DNA of 64,000 nt from Streptomyces sp. NBC_01268. GTDB lineage: Bacteria; Actinomycetota; Actinomycetes; Streptomycetales; Streptomycetaceae. Below the pieces are notes generated by a model. It searched no databases. It saw only the letters and a list, made by a program, of their open reading frames with translations, and was not told where the DNA came from. The translations under genes were made by a program, and so were the position numbers. Positions 44,691-52,523 of this stretch are shown here, piece by piece. How positions within the stretch are numbered: the first letter of the stretch is position 1; every line of letters starts with the position of its first letter. Location of the stretch: the NCBI RefSeq assembly GCF_036240795.1, contig NZ_CP108454.1, positions 930,001 to 994,000 on the forward strand, in the 5' to 3' direction.

Positions 44691-45880
44691 GGGACCATCA
44701 CCTGCTGGTTGTCGGGCTCGACGCGGAGTCGGAGCGAATCGAGGATGGCGCGGTATCTGCTCTCCAGCTCCGCGGGGTCGTCGCCGTAGACCACGATGCG
44801 GCCGTAGCTGCCGCCCTGGGGGTCGTCGACGCTGCGGACGCTGTCGCCGGGCTCGACGTCGAGCGTGACGGCGGGCGCGTCGATGCCGTCGAGGTCGTAC
44901 CAGGCCGTGCCCGCCCGCTCGGAGGTCACACAGCGGTACAGGACGCGGGTCGCGGTGGGCGTGCCCCGTGTGACGGGACGGCCGAGGGCGATCTCGGCGG
45001 CCGCACGGGTGAGGTCGACGCCGGTGAGGCGCTCGGTGGCGGCGCACAGCTGCCCACCGGGCGGCCGGGCGGCGACGTTGACGAGGACGGGACCGTCCTC
45101 GGCGAGCCGCACCTGGGCGTGGGAGACGGCGTGGTCGAAGCCCAGGACGTCAAGGGCCCGGGTGACGAACGCCGCCACCTCGGCCTCCCGCTCGGGGCCG
45201 AGCCCGCTGGGGAAGTCGTACCCCGTCTCGGCCTGCCGCGGGCCCGGTCCGACGTGCTGCGCCAGGATTCCGAGGACCTCGGTCCGGCCGTCGCGGGTGA
45301 TGCTCTGCACGGCGTACTCGGGACCTTCGACGGCCCGTTCCAGGAGCAGCGGGGCGGGACCGAGCGCCTCGACCGCGCGGGCCACGTCCTCGGCCGTGCG
45401 GCAGAGCATGCTGCCGCGGCCGCCGGAGCCGGTGGCCTTCTTGACGACGACGGGCAGGCCGAGTCGCCGCGCGGCCGCGGCGGCGTCCGCCGGGTCGGCG
45501 GCCGGCAGGTGCTCGGGGACGCGCACTCCCCCGCCGGCGAGCAGCATCCGCATGCGGATCTTGTCGTGGCAGGCGAGGGCGGCACGGAGGTCGAGGCCGC
45601 GGGTCCCGAGCCGCGCGGCCAGGTAGCTGGCCAGCGGCAGGTGCGCGTCGTAGACGCTGAAGACCGCGTCGAGCGGGCGGGTGGCGTGGAGCCGGCGCAG
45701 CGCCGCCTCTGCGGCGTCCCAGTCGTCCAGGTCCAGATCGAGGGGGACGTCGACCTTGCAGGCCAGGTCCAGCGGCGTGGGGTCGTCGAGCAGGACCGAG
45801 CGCACGTCCAGGTGGTTCAGGACGTCGACGATCCGGCGTCCCGAGACGCACGCCACGCTCTGTCGCGCGTCGGCGTTCAT
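44687..45880 (-). CDS. ATP-grasp ligase-like protein 2, altered metal motif
   Basis: This 397-aa paralogue of the neighbouring ATP-grasp proteins starts at the ATG at 45880, in a TGATG junction with the FemAB-like gene. LPVVVKKATGSGGRGSMLC and LLLERAVEGPEYAVQSI are intact. At the Mg/ATP site, where the other two read E-I-N-P-R and E-V-N-A-R, it has N-V-A-A-R (LVNVAARPPGG): the metal-binding Glu and Asn are replaced. It also lacks the Cys-Cys tail. It may be a non-catalytic partner or use altered chemistry. Confidence 0.83.
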   Translation of the reverse strand: MNADARQSVACVSGRRIVDVLNHLDVRSVLLDDPTPLDLACKVDVPLDLDLDDWDAAEAALRRLHATRPLDAVFSVYDAHLPLASYLAARLGTRGLDLRAALACHDKIRMRMLLAGGGVRVPEHLPAADPADAAAAARRLGLPVVVKKATGSGGRGSMLCRTAEDVARAVEALGPAPLLLERAVEGPEYAVQSITRDGRTEVLGILAQHVGPGPRQAETGYDFPSGLGPEREAEVAAFVTRALDVLGFDHAVSHAQVRLAEDGPVLVNVAARPPGGQLCAATERLTGVDLTRAAAEIALGRPVTRGTPTATRVLYRCVTSERAGTAWYDLDGIDAPAVTLDVEPGDSVRSVDDPQGGSYGRIVVYGDDPAELESRYRAILDSLRLRVEPDNQQVMVP

Positions 45881-47016
45881 CAGCAGCACCGCCTGATCAT
45901 GTCGAGTTGCTCGTCGGGCCCTTGACACTTCTGCTCCAGGCGCCGGCAGGCCGCGTGGAGGGCGGCCCGGTCGGCGCGGTCGGAGGTGTTCAGGGCGAGG
46001 TAGAGCGGCACGGGGTGGGCGCCCAGCCTGCGCTTCTCCGCGCCGTTGGACCGGCCGAGGTCGATCGAGGTGACGTCGGAGGGGACGGCGCTCTCGATCA
46101 GCCGGCCGGCCATGGCCCGGTAGGGGACGAAGCGCGACAGGCGCTCGGTGTCGAGCCCTGCCAGCCACATCGACCAGGTCGGACCGAACTGCCAGCCCGC
46201 GAAGACGCCCACGGTGCGCTGCTCGGCGTCGGTGGCCGTGACCGTGCGCTCGTACGGCGCGAGGCGGGCCTTGACGGCGTGAAGGAACGATTCGGGGAGC
46301 ACGTCGGTGGGTGTGCCGCGGTCCTTGAGGAGGGAGTGGAGCAGGCGCACCAGCGTGTCCGCGTCCGCAGGGGTCTCCGTCACCGTGTGCGCGCGGCCCG
46401 AGACCCGCCGCTCCTTCTCCAGCTTCCGGCGCAGGCGCCCCGAGGCGAAGCCCCAGTACTCCGCGACGGACGGGACGTCGGTGTCGCACCGGTACGAGGT
46501 GGTGATGTGCGCGGTGGCGTACCCCTGCCGCAGGAGGAGGCCGCTCAGGTCGCCGGCGGGGGCGTTGGCCACACCCCAGGTCCGTATCCCGTCGTGCCGG
46601 GCCGTGGTCTCCAGCGCGCCCAGCAGCGAGGCGAGCGCGTCCTCGTGCCCGGGTGTCGCGAGGGGCCCGCCGTCGAGCGCGGCGAGGCTGTGGGCCAGGA
46701 GGACGGGTCCGCCCAGGTCGAGCCGGGCGAGCTCCGTGAGATAGGAGAGGCGAGGGCACTCGTGCACCACGTACGCCGGGCAGACACCCACGAGCTCGTC
46801 GTCGCGGTACGCGAGGAGGTGGCGGGGCTCGAAGCGCCCCGGCGGGGCGTCCTCGAAGGCGGCGAGCCACTCCCAGGTGTGGAAGACGGTCCCGCCGGCC
46901 CGGGCGACGACCCGGTTCCACTCCCCGGCGTCGATCGAGCGGACCGACGTCCGGACGTCGGTCCGGTGCCGCCCCGACAGGGTCGCGGCGGAGTCGGTGA
47001 GAGTCATCCCGGCCAC
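45880..47016 (-). CDS. FemAB/GNAT-type aminoacyl or acyl transferase, C-terminal Cys-Cys
   Basis: This 378-aa protein with two tandem GNAT-like halves starts with GTG at 47016 (an ATG three codons in is possible), one base after the stop of the ligase gene. Typical segments are FHTWEWLAAF near residue 46, RRKLEKERRV in the middle and SIDLGRSNGAEKRRLGAHPV near the end, as in BioF2/FemAB-like proteins. FemX-type enzymes add amino acids from aminoacyl-tRNA to peptides. It ends DMIRRCC. Lying between ATP-grasp genes with 1-base junctions, it probably acts in the same peptide assembly. Confidence 0.78.
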   Translation of the reverse strand: MAGMTLTDSAATLSGRHRTDVRTSVRSIDAGEWNRVVARAGGTVFHTWEWLAAFEDAPPGRFEPRHLLAYRDDELVGVCPAYVVHECPRLSYLTELARLDLGGPVLLAHSLAALDGGPLATPGHEDALASLLGALETTARHDGIRTWGVANAPAGDLSGLLLRQGYATAHITTSYRCDTDVPSVAEYWGFASGRLRRKLEKERRVSGRAHTVTETPADADTLVRLLHSLLKDRGTPTDVLPESFLHAVKARLAPYERTVTATDAEQRTVGVFAGWQFGPTWSMWLAGLDTERLSRFVPYRAMAGRLIESAVPSDVTSIDLGRSNGAEKRRLGAHPVPLYLALNTSDRADRAALHAACRRLEQKCQGPDEQLDMIRRCC

Positions 47017-47017
47017 C

Positions 47018-48292
47018 TCAGCAGCACGACTTGAACTCGCGGCTGTCGGTCTCCGCGGGACCGAGGCCGTCTCCGAACACCACCTGGAGGCTCAGCGCCT
47101 CACGGACCCGGCGCTCGGCGGCGTCGAGCTCCTCGGCGGACTCGCCGTAGACGAGGATGCGCCCGTAGACGCCGCCGTTGGCGTGGTCCTTGGGCAGGAC
47201 GGTCTCGCCGGGCTCGATCTCGACCTCGACGAGCGGGGCGAACGGCCCGGGCTCCCTCTCGACGTCGTCGTACAGGAGCGTGCCGGAGGTGTCGAACACG
47301 ATGCTCGCGTAACGGGCGTACGGCACCGTGGCCCCGGCTTCGGACTGCGGGAGGCCCAGCGCCTGCCGCGTGACCGCTTCCGTCATGTCGAGCCCGCTGA
47401 CGGCCGTGGTCATCTCCACGAGCCGCCCGCCCGGGCGGCGCGCGTTGACCTCGATGACGCGGAAGCCGTCGGGGCCGCGCCGGACCTGGGTGTGGCTGAT
47501 CCAGTCGTCCAGGCCGAGTGCGCCGAGAGCACGGCCCATCAGCGCGTCCAGCTCGTCGCGTTCGGCCGGCGCAAGGCCGCTCGGGTGCTCGTATCCGAGC
47601 TCCACGAAGACCGGCGGCGGGGTCATCCGCTGCCGGAAGACGCTGAGGACGCCGGTCCTGGAGTCCTGCGTGAGGGTCTGCACGGCGAACTCGGGACCGT
47701 CGACGTACTCCTCGACGAGGGCCCCGGCCAGGGGGCCTGCGGGCGCGCCGAACAGTGAGGCGACGGCCGCGCGCAGTTCGCCCTCGTCCCGACAGCAGCG
47801 CACCCCGAACGCCCCCGCGCCGTCGCGGGGCTTGACCACGACCGGGTAGCCGATGTCCTCGGCCGCCGCGACCGCCTCCTCCACGGTGGTGGCGAGCGAG
47901 AAGCGCGGCACGGGCAGACCGGCCTCGCTCAGCACGGTACGGGTGCGCCACTTGTCCCGGCAGTTGGCGGCCGCGGTCTCGTCGAGGCCGCGAGGGCTCT
48001 CGACGAGGAGCCCGTTGAGGTACGCCATGAGCGGCAGCCGCGGTTCCGTGTGCGTGAGCACGGCCACGGGAGCCTCGTCGCCGAGTTCGGCACGGATCGC
48101 CTCCGCCACCGCGTCCCGGTCGTCGAGGTCGACGTCGACGTGGGCGTCGACCCAGGGCATGCAGTGCCAGGGCACCTGCGCGTCCACGAGCACCACACGG
48201 TGTCCGAGGTCCCGTACGACGCGGAACTCCCGCTCGCTGCGGCCTCCGAGCACGACGACGGTGCCGGCGCCCTTGGTGGATGGATCAGTCAC
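47018..48292 (-). CDS. ATP-grasp amino-acid ligase-like enzyme 3, C-terminal Cys-Cys
   Basis: This 424-aa protein starts with GTG at 48292. N-terminal Rossmann-like segment GTVVVLGGRSEREFRVVRDL, ATP-grasp segments YPVVVKPRDGAGAFGVRCC and LVEEYVDGPEFAVQTLTQ, intact Mg/ATP motif IEVNARRPGGR, and a C-terminal lobe (VEIEPGETVLPKDHANGGVY) parallel the other two ligases. It ends SREFKSCC. First ligase of the operon, 60 bases after the CMD-like gene. Substrate carboxylate and amine unknown. Confidence 0.85.
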   Translation of the reverse strand: MTDPSTKGAGTVVVLGGRSEREFRVVRDLGHRVVLVDAQVPWHCMPWVDAHVDVDLDDRDAVAEAIRAELGDEAPVAVLTHTEPRLPLMAYLNGLLVESPRGLDETAAANCRDKWRTRTVLSEAGLPVPRFSLATTVEEAVAAAEDIGYPVVVKPRDGAGAFGVRCCRDEGELRAAVASLFGAPAGPLAGALVEEYVDGPEFAVQTLTQDSRTGVLSVFRQRMTPPPVFVELGYEHPSGLAPAERDELDALMGRALGALGLDDWISHTQVRRGPDGFRVIEVNARRPGGRLVEMTTAVSGLDMTEAVTRQALGLPQSEAGATVPYARYASIVFDTSGTLLYDDVEREPGPFAPLVEVEIEPGETVLPKDHANGGVYGRILVYGESAEELDAAERRVREALSLQVVFGDGLGPAETDSREFKSCC

Positions 48293-48352
48293 GTCCCGCG
48301 GTCCTTCGGATGAGGTCGGAATGGGGCTGGGATCGGAGTGGTGACGACGGGA

Positions 48353-48703
48353 CTAGCAGCAGGTGTTGGCCTTCTTCGCGGCGGCGGCGACGGCCTGCAC
48401 GGCCGGGCGCTGCAGGGCGTCCAGCTTCATCGCCTCGACGATGCCGGCGATCTGGCCTATCTCCTCGTTCTTCAGGCCCAGCTTCTTGCCGGCGGCGAGG
48501 AAGGAGCGGACGGTCTCCTCGCGGTCCTGCATGAGCGCGGCACAGAGGGCGACGGCGGCACGGGTCTTGGCGTCCAGGGCGTCGTGGTCGAAGACCGCGC
48601 CGAAGAACTCCTGGTAGCTCTTGGAGAAGGCGGCGTGGTGCTCCCCGACCGTGGGGGCGAGCTGGACGAGCTGGGTGGAGACGGACTGCTGGGCCGCGGC
48701 CAT
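48353..48703 (-). CDS. Carboxymuconolactone decarboxylase/AhpD-like protein with Cys-Cys tail
   Basis: This 116-aa all-helical protein has the CMD/AhpD fold pattern (FGAVFDHDALDAKTRAAVAL; LGLKNEEIGQIAGIVEAMKL). The usual CxxC redox pair is reduced to a single Cys (VALCAAL). A vicinal pair is instead the very C-terminus (KKANTCC). AhpD proteins reduce peroxiredoxins; without CxxC here, a role in binding or handling As(III) through the tail is more plausible than classical AhpD activity. Start ATG after CAGGAG. Confidence 0.75.
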   Translation of the reverse strand: MAAAQQSVSTQLVQLAPTVGEHHAAFSKSYQEFFGAVFDHDALDAKTRAAVALCAALMQDREETVRSFLAAGKKLGLKNEEIGQIAGIVEAMKLDALQRPAVQAVAAAAKKANTCC

Positions 48704-48742
48704 GGTGGGACTCCTGAAGGGGGAAGAGGGTGGTGACGGGGT

Positions 48743-49972
48743 TCAGTTCGGGGACGCGAGGTGGCGGATCGCCTCCAGGACGAGCCTCCCCGCCTTGTGC
48801 AGGGCGTCGCCCTCGATGCGCTCGGGGCTGTCGAGCGGCGAGTGGTAGTGCGCCGCTCCGAGTCCGACTCCGGCGGCGGGGAAGCCGGCCGAGGCGTAGC
48901 GCCGGTTGTCCGACGCGACCGTGCCCGCGTACAGGGGGATGCCGAGTCGGCGACCGGAGGCGTCGAGCGCGGCGATGAGGTGCTGGGGAACCGGGTCGCC
49001 AGGGCCCAGTTCGACCGCGACCCTGCCGTTGAACTTGCCGGCCATGTCGAGGTTGAGCACGTCGGGCTCGGTGCCGGCCTCCCGCAGTCGCCGCGCGTGG
49101 TGGCCCGAGCCGAGCGTACCGATCTCCTCGGCGTCGACCAGGGCGAACAGGACGGGGCGGGCCGGCGGGGCGGAGGAGCACAGCACCCGCGCCACCTCGC
49201 ACAGCACGGCCACGCCGCTGGCGTTGTCGCCGGCGCACGGGAAGTGCCGTTCGGGGTCGGCACCGACGCCGTCGTAGTGGGCGGTGAGCAGGATGGGCTT
49301 CGCCCGGGGATCCCTGCCGGGCAGCCCGGCCAGGATGTTCGTGCCCGTGGCGGGCACGCGCACCAGCGGCACGTGGGCCGTGACGACAGCGCCGACGGCG
49401 TCCGCGAGCAGGTCCGGTCGCACGGCGACGACCGGGAGCCCGACCGGCGAAGGCCCCTGCACCCGCTTGGTGAGGAAGCCCGAGGCGTCGGCGTTCTGCG
49501 CGGTGAGGATGCCCGCCGCGCCGCGCGCCGCCAAGGTGTCGGCGAGCTCGACGAAGGCGTTCCCCTGGGGGACGGCGAGCAGGGCCGCCCACTCCCCCTC
49601 GCCCGCGTCCTGGCCGGTCACCGGCCCGGTGACGGGCTCGGTCATCGGGCCCGTACGCGGATGCTCCGCGAACTCCGCACGGTGGACGAGCGCGCGGTCG
49701 AGCGGCGGGCCCTCGACGCGGAGGGTGGGCTGGGCCTCCAGCCGCATCACCTCACGGATCGCGAAGCCGTCGCGCTCCGGGGTGAGCCCGTACGACGCCA
49801 GCTCGGCGGCGAGGAACTCGGTGGCCAGGTCGTGTCCGGGCGTACCGGGCGCGCGCCCTTGCATGTCCGGCGTGCACAGGGCCCGGAGCGTCGTCAGGGC
49901 GCGTTCCGCGTCGAAGTCGTCCGCCGGCGGCTGCGCCGTGGCGGGCTCCCGGCCCTGTGCGGTGTCGGTCAT
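48743..49972 (-). CDS. M28-family zinc metallopeptidase
   Basis: This 409-aa aminopeptidase has no signal peptide and is probably cytoplasmic. A PA-like insert lies at about residues 85-200 (GILTAQNADASGFLTKRV), followed by the M28 di-zinc site: TAHYDGVG, CAGDNASGVAVLCE, LFALVDAEEIGTLGSG, LNLDMAGKFNG and AAHYHSPLDSPE. It hydrolyses peptide or aminoacyl bonds. In the operon it follows the 59-aa Cys-rich gene by 15 bases, so trimming of that peptide or of the ligated product is a reasonable guess. Confidence 0.88.
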   Translation of the reverse strand: MTDTAQGREPATAQPPADDFDAERALTTLRALCTPDMQGRAPGTPGHDLATEFLAAELASYGLTPERDGFAIREVMRLEAQPTLRVEGPPLDRALVHRAEFAEHPRTGPMTEPVTGPVTGQDAGEGEWAALLAVPQGNAFVELADTLAARGAAGILTAQNADASGFLTKRVQGPSPVGLPVVAVRPDLLADAVGAVVTAHVPLVRVPATGTNILAGLPGRDPRAKPILLTAHYDGVGADPERHFPCAGDNASGVAVLCEVARVLCSSAPPARPVLFALVDAEEIGTLGSGHHARRLREAGTEPDVLNLDMAGKFNGRVAVELGPGDPVPQHLIAALDASGRRLGIPLYAGTVASDNRRYASAGFPAAGVGLGAAHYHSPLDSPERIEGDALHKAGRLVLEAIRHLASPN

Positions 49973-49987
49973 CTGCGGGCGTCCTTC

Positions 49988-50167
49988 TCAGCAGCCGCCG
50001 CCGGGTTCACCGCAGCAGCCGCCGCCCTGGCCGCCGGTGACCGCGCCGGTGGCGTCGGCCGGCTCGCCGCAGCAGCCGCCCTGCGCGGCACCTGCGGTGT
50101 CGGTCGGGTCCGTGACGAAGCCGCCGACGGGCTCCTGCTCGGCCGCCTCGGTCGAAGTCGTGGCCAT
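49988..50167 (-). CDS. 59-aa protein with two CCGEP repeats, candidate precursor or arsenic-binding peptide
   Basis: The ATG at 50167 follows AAAGGGAG. The first 30 residues are acidic and Thr/Ala-rich (TEAAEQEPVGGFVTDP). Then come GGCCGEP (Cys32-33), a Gly/Ala linker, GGCCGEP (Cys51-52) and a final GGGC (Cys59). All five cysteines are in the second half, and the protein ends in Cys. It is the first gene of the operon holding the peptidase, CMD-like protein, three ATP-grasp proteins and the FemAB-like protein. This position and the leader/repeat layout recall ribosomal precursor or carrier peptides; As(III) binding is the simpler alternative. Confidence 0.8.
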   Translation of the reverse strand: MATTSTEAAEQEPVGGFVTDPTDTAGAAQGGCCGEPADATGAVTGGQGGGCCGEPGGGC

Positions 50168-50190
50168 GACGAACTCCCTTTCAGCGCTTC

Positions 50191-50228
50191 TGATTTGAAC
50201 TCCACTTACTTAAACAAGTATCGAATCA
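50191..50228. promoter_or_regulatory. ArsR-type operator upstream of the ligase operon
   Basis: The right half caagtatcgaatca matches the 43368 palindrome almost exactly. The left half (tgatttgaac) is degenerate and shifted. It lies 24-61 bases upstream of the 59-aa protein start. Confidence 0.65.
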
Positions 50229-50242
50229 GAGAGATCGTCGTG

Positions 50243-50935
50243 TCAACGGTCCCGAAGGGCCCGCTCGCCGACCGCGTCGAGGAAGACCCGTATCAGCGGG
50301 TGGAGTTGCTCCGGCCGGGAGGACAACTCCGGCTGGAACAGGCTGCCGACGAAGAACGGATGGTTCGGCAGCTCCACCGCGCGGGGCGCCTTCTCCGCGT
50401 CCCAGCCGCTGACGCGCAACGAGCCGGAGAGCATCCGGTCCTCGTACTCCGGATTCAGGCCGTACTTGCAGTGATAGGTCTCCACGGCCGACTCCAGGCC
50501 CGGGTAGGCGGCGGAGAGCCGGCTGCCGGAGGAGAAGTAGAGCGGTGCCGTCTCCCCCACGAGCGAGCAGGCGAGCGGGACGATCAGCGGGGTGTCGGCG
50601 CAGGCGTCGTACTGCACGTCCTCCGCGTCCTCGATGCCCAGCACGTTGCGGGCGTACTCGATGAGCGCGTGCTGGAAGCCGCCACAGGTCCCGAGATACG
50701 GGATGCCGAGCGTCCGGGCGGTACGGATGGCGAGCAGCACGCCCGCCTGGTTGACGTACGGCGAGCCCGGGATCACCCAGATGCCGTCGTACTCGGCGAT
50801 GCTCTCGGTCACGGCGAAGCTCGCGAGCCAGTCGACGTCGACGCCGAAGGCGGGTATGAGCTCGTCGAATCGGGCGTGGGAGGGCACACGGTCGCTCCGG
50901 TCGCCGACCAGTGCGAGCCTCGGGCTCCGGGTCAT
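50243..50935 (-). CDS. CTP-synthase-related glutamine-amidotransferase-like protein
   Basis: This 230-aa protein is a stand-alone class I amidotransferase domain of the CTP synthase C-terminal type: IWVIPGSPYVNQAGVLLAIR, nucleophile loop YLGTCGGFQHALIEYARN, and the closing HPFFVGSLFQPELSSRP. In CTP synthase the last motif is FHPE; here His is Gln, so the Cys-His-Glu triad is incomplete. A CTP-synthase-like gene accompanies AEPS/AEPM genes in known Streptomyces organoarsenic clusters. Third gene of that operon, 67 bases after the mutase gene, start ATG with AGGAG. Its exact step is unknown. Confidence 0.8.
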   Translation of the reverse strand: MTRSPRLALVGDRSDRVPSHARFDELIPAFGVDVDWLASFAVTESIAEYDGIWVIPGSPYVNQAGVLLAIRTARTLGIPYLGTCGGFQHALIEYARNVLGIEDAEDVQYDACADTPLIVPLACSLVGETAPLYFSSGSRLSAAYPGLESAVETYHCKYGLNPEYEDRMLSGSLRVSGWDAEKAPRAVELPNHPFFVGSLFQPELSSRPEQLHPLIRVFLDAVGERALRDR

Positions 50936-51002
50936 CGGTGGGTCTCCTGTCCGGTGGGGGTACGGGGGACGTTCACGCTGCCGCGGCGCCGGAATCCGGA
51001 TG

Positions 51003-52523
51003 TCACCACAGCGGACGCCCGGTCATCCGGGGTGCCGGGGGGAGCCCGAGCAGCGCGAGCACGCTGGGGGCGATGTCGGCGAGGGTGGCGGGCCCGGTGG
51101 GCTGCCGCACCTCCTGCCCCTCCGCCGGAACGAGTACGGCGGGCACCGGGTTGGTGGTGTGACCGCCGTACGGCCGGGGGGCGCCGTCGGCCCCTTCGGC
51201 GAGCATCTTCTCGGCGTTGCCGTGATCGCCGACCAGCAGCACCCAACGCCCAGTCGCCCGTGCCGCGCGGCAGATGGCCTCGACCGCGCGGTCGGTGTAC
51301 TGGGCGGCCTGGCGGGTGGCCTCGAAGTGTCCGGTGTGGCCGACGACGTCGATGTTGGCGAGGTTGGCGACCACGAGGGGCACCTCGTCGCGTCGCGCCG
51401 CGGCCGTGACGGCCTCGGTGACCCGGTCGATGTTCATCGCGGGCCGCGCCGTGTAGTCCGGGGCCGTGTCGCCGGTGACCCTGACGTGCTCCTCGACGGG
51501 CACGGGCCTCGCGTCCCTGCCGTTGAGGTAGTAGGTGACGTGCTCGAACTTCTCGGCTTCGGCGATGCGCACCGAGCGCACGCCGTGGGCGGCGAGCTGG
51601 GTGGCGATGCCGCCGCCCGCGTCCGCCCGGCGCACGAGCGGCGGGATCGGCGCCTTGGTGTCGTACTGGGCGAGGCTGAGGAAGGTGACGCCGCGCCCGG
51701 CGAGCCGACGGTGCAGGTCGTCCGCGAGCTGCTGGATGCGGTCGCTGCGGAAGTTGGTGAACAGGACGGCGTCGCCACCCCGCACCAGGCCGCGCGGTTG
51801 CCCGTCGGCACCGGTCACGACGCACGGCGGCACCCATTCGTCACCGCGCTGTTCGAGCTCCAGTGCCTCCCGCGGCTCGTCGATCGCCTCCCCCTTGCCG
51901 TCGACGACGGCGAGGGCGGCCTTCTCCGTCAGTTCGAGGTTCCCGCTCTTGTCCAGCGCGTAGCCACGCCCGACGACGGTCGCGATCCCCCCGATGCCGG
52001 CCTCGGCGGCGTACGCCTCGACGGTTGCGAGGTACGCGGCGGCGGTGTGGTCCGCCACGTCACGCCCGTCGGTGACGGCATGGACGTGGACCGCGGGCAC
52101 GGAGAGCCGCGCCGCGATGCGCAGCAGCTCCTTGAGGTGGCGCACGTCGGCGTGGATCATGCCGTCGGAGCAGAGTCCGATGAGGTGGAGCGACCCGCCG
52201 GTGGCGGCGAGGCCGGTCAGTACGCCGGTCAGGGTCTCGTTCGACCGCATCCGGCCGGTGGAGATCTCCTCCTGGACGAGGACGCTGTCGTACGGGAGGG
52301 GCCGGCCCGCCCCGATCACCATGTGCCCGATCTCGGAGTTGCCGACGGTGCCGGGCAGCAGACCGACCGCCGTGCCGGAGGCGTCCGCGAGGACCGTCGG
52401 ACAGCTGGTGAGCAGAGCTTCCAGGTACGGGGTGGAGGCGGCGGTCAGGGCGTTGGCGTCGCCCGGCTCGGCGTGGCCCCAGCCGTCGAGCACCAGGAGG
52501 ACGCCTGGCGTCCCGGTGCTCAC
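51003..52523 (-). CDS. AEPM-type arsenoenolpyruvate mutase candidate (iPGM family)
   Basis: This 506-aa member of the cofactor-independent phosphoglycerate mutase family starts with GTG at 52523, in a GTGA overlap with the AEPS-like stop. Catalytic features are kept: VLLVLDGWG, nucleophile Ser in [49 protein letters not shown] and GGHTTNPVP. One active-site loop differs ([10 protein letters not shown] instead of the usual GRYYAMDRD). In organoarsenic clusters this homologue is proposed to rearrange arsenoenolpyruvate to arsonopyruvate, forming the C-As bond. Assignment rests on family plus the AEPS neighbour. Confidence 0.83.
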   Translation of the reverse strand: MSTGTPGVLLVLDGWGHAEPGDANALTAASTPYLEALLTSCPTVLADASGTAVGLLPGTVGNSEIGHMVIGAGRPLPYDSVLVQEEISTGRMRSNETLTGVLTGLAATGGSLHLIGLCSDGMIHADVRHLKELLRIAARLSVPAVHVHAVTDGRDVADHTAAAYLATVEAYAAEAGIGGIATVVGRGYALDKSGNLELTEKAALAVVDGKGEAIDEPREALELEQRGDEWVPPCVVTGADGQPRGLVRGGDAVLFTNFRSDRIQQLADDLHRRLAGRGVTFLSLAQYDTKAPIPPLVRRADAGGGIATQLAAHGVRSVRIAEAEKFEHVTYYLNGRDARPVPVEEHVRVTGDTAPDYTARPAMNIDRVTEAVTAAARRDEVPLVVANLANIDVVGHTGHFEATRQAAQYTDRAVEAICRAARATGRWVLLVGDHGNAEKMLAEGADGAPRPYGGHTTNPVPAVLVPAEGQEVRQPTGPATLADIAPSVLALLGLPPAPRMTGRPLW

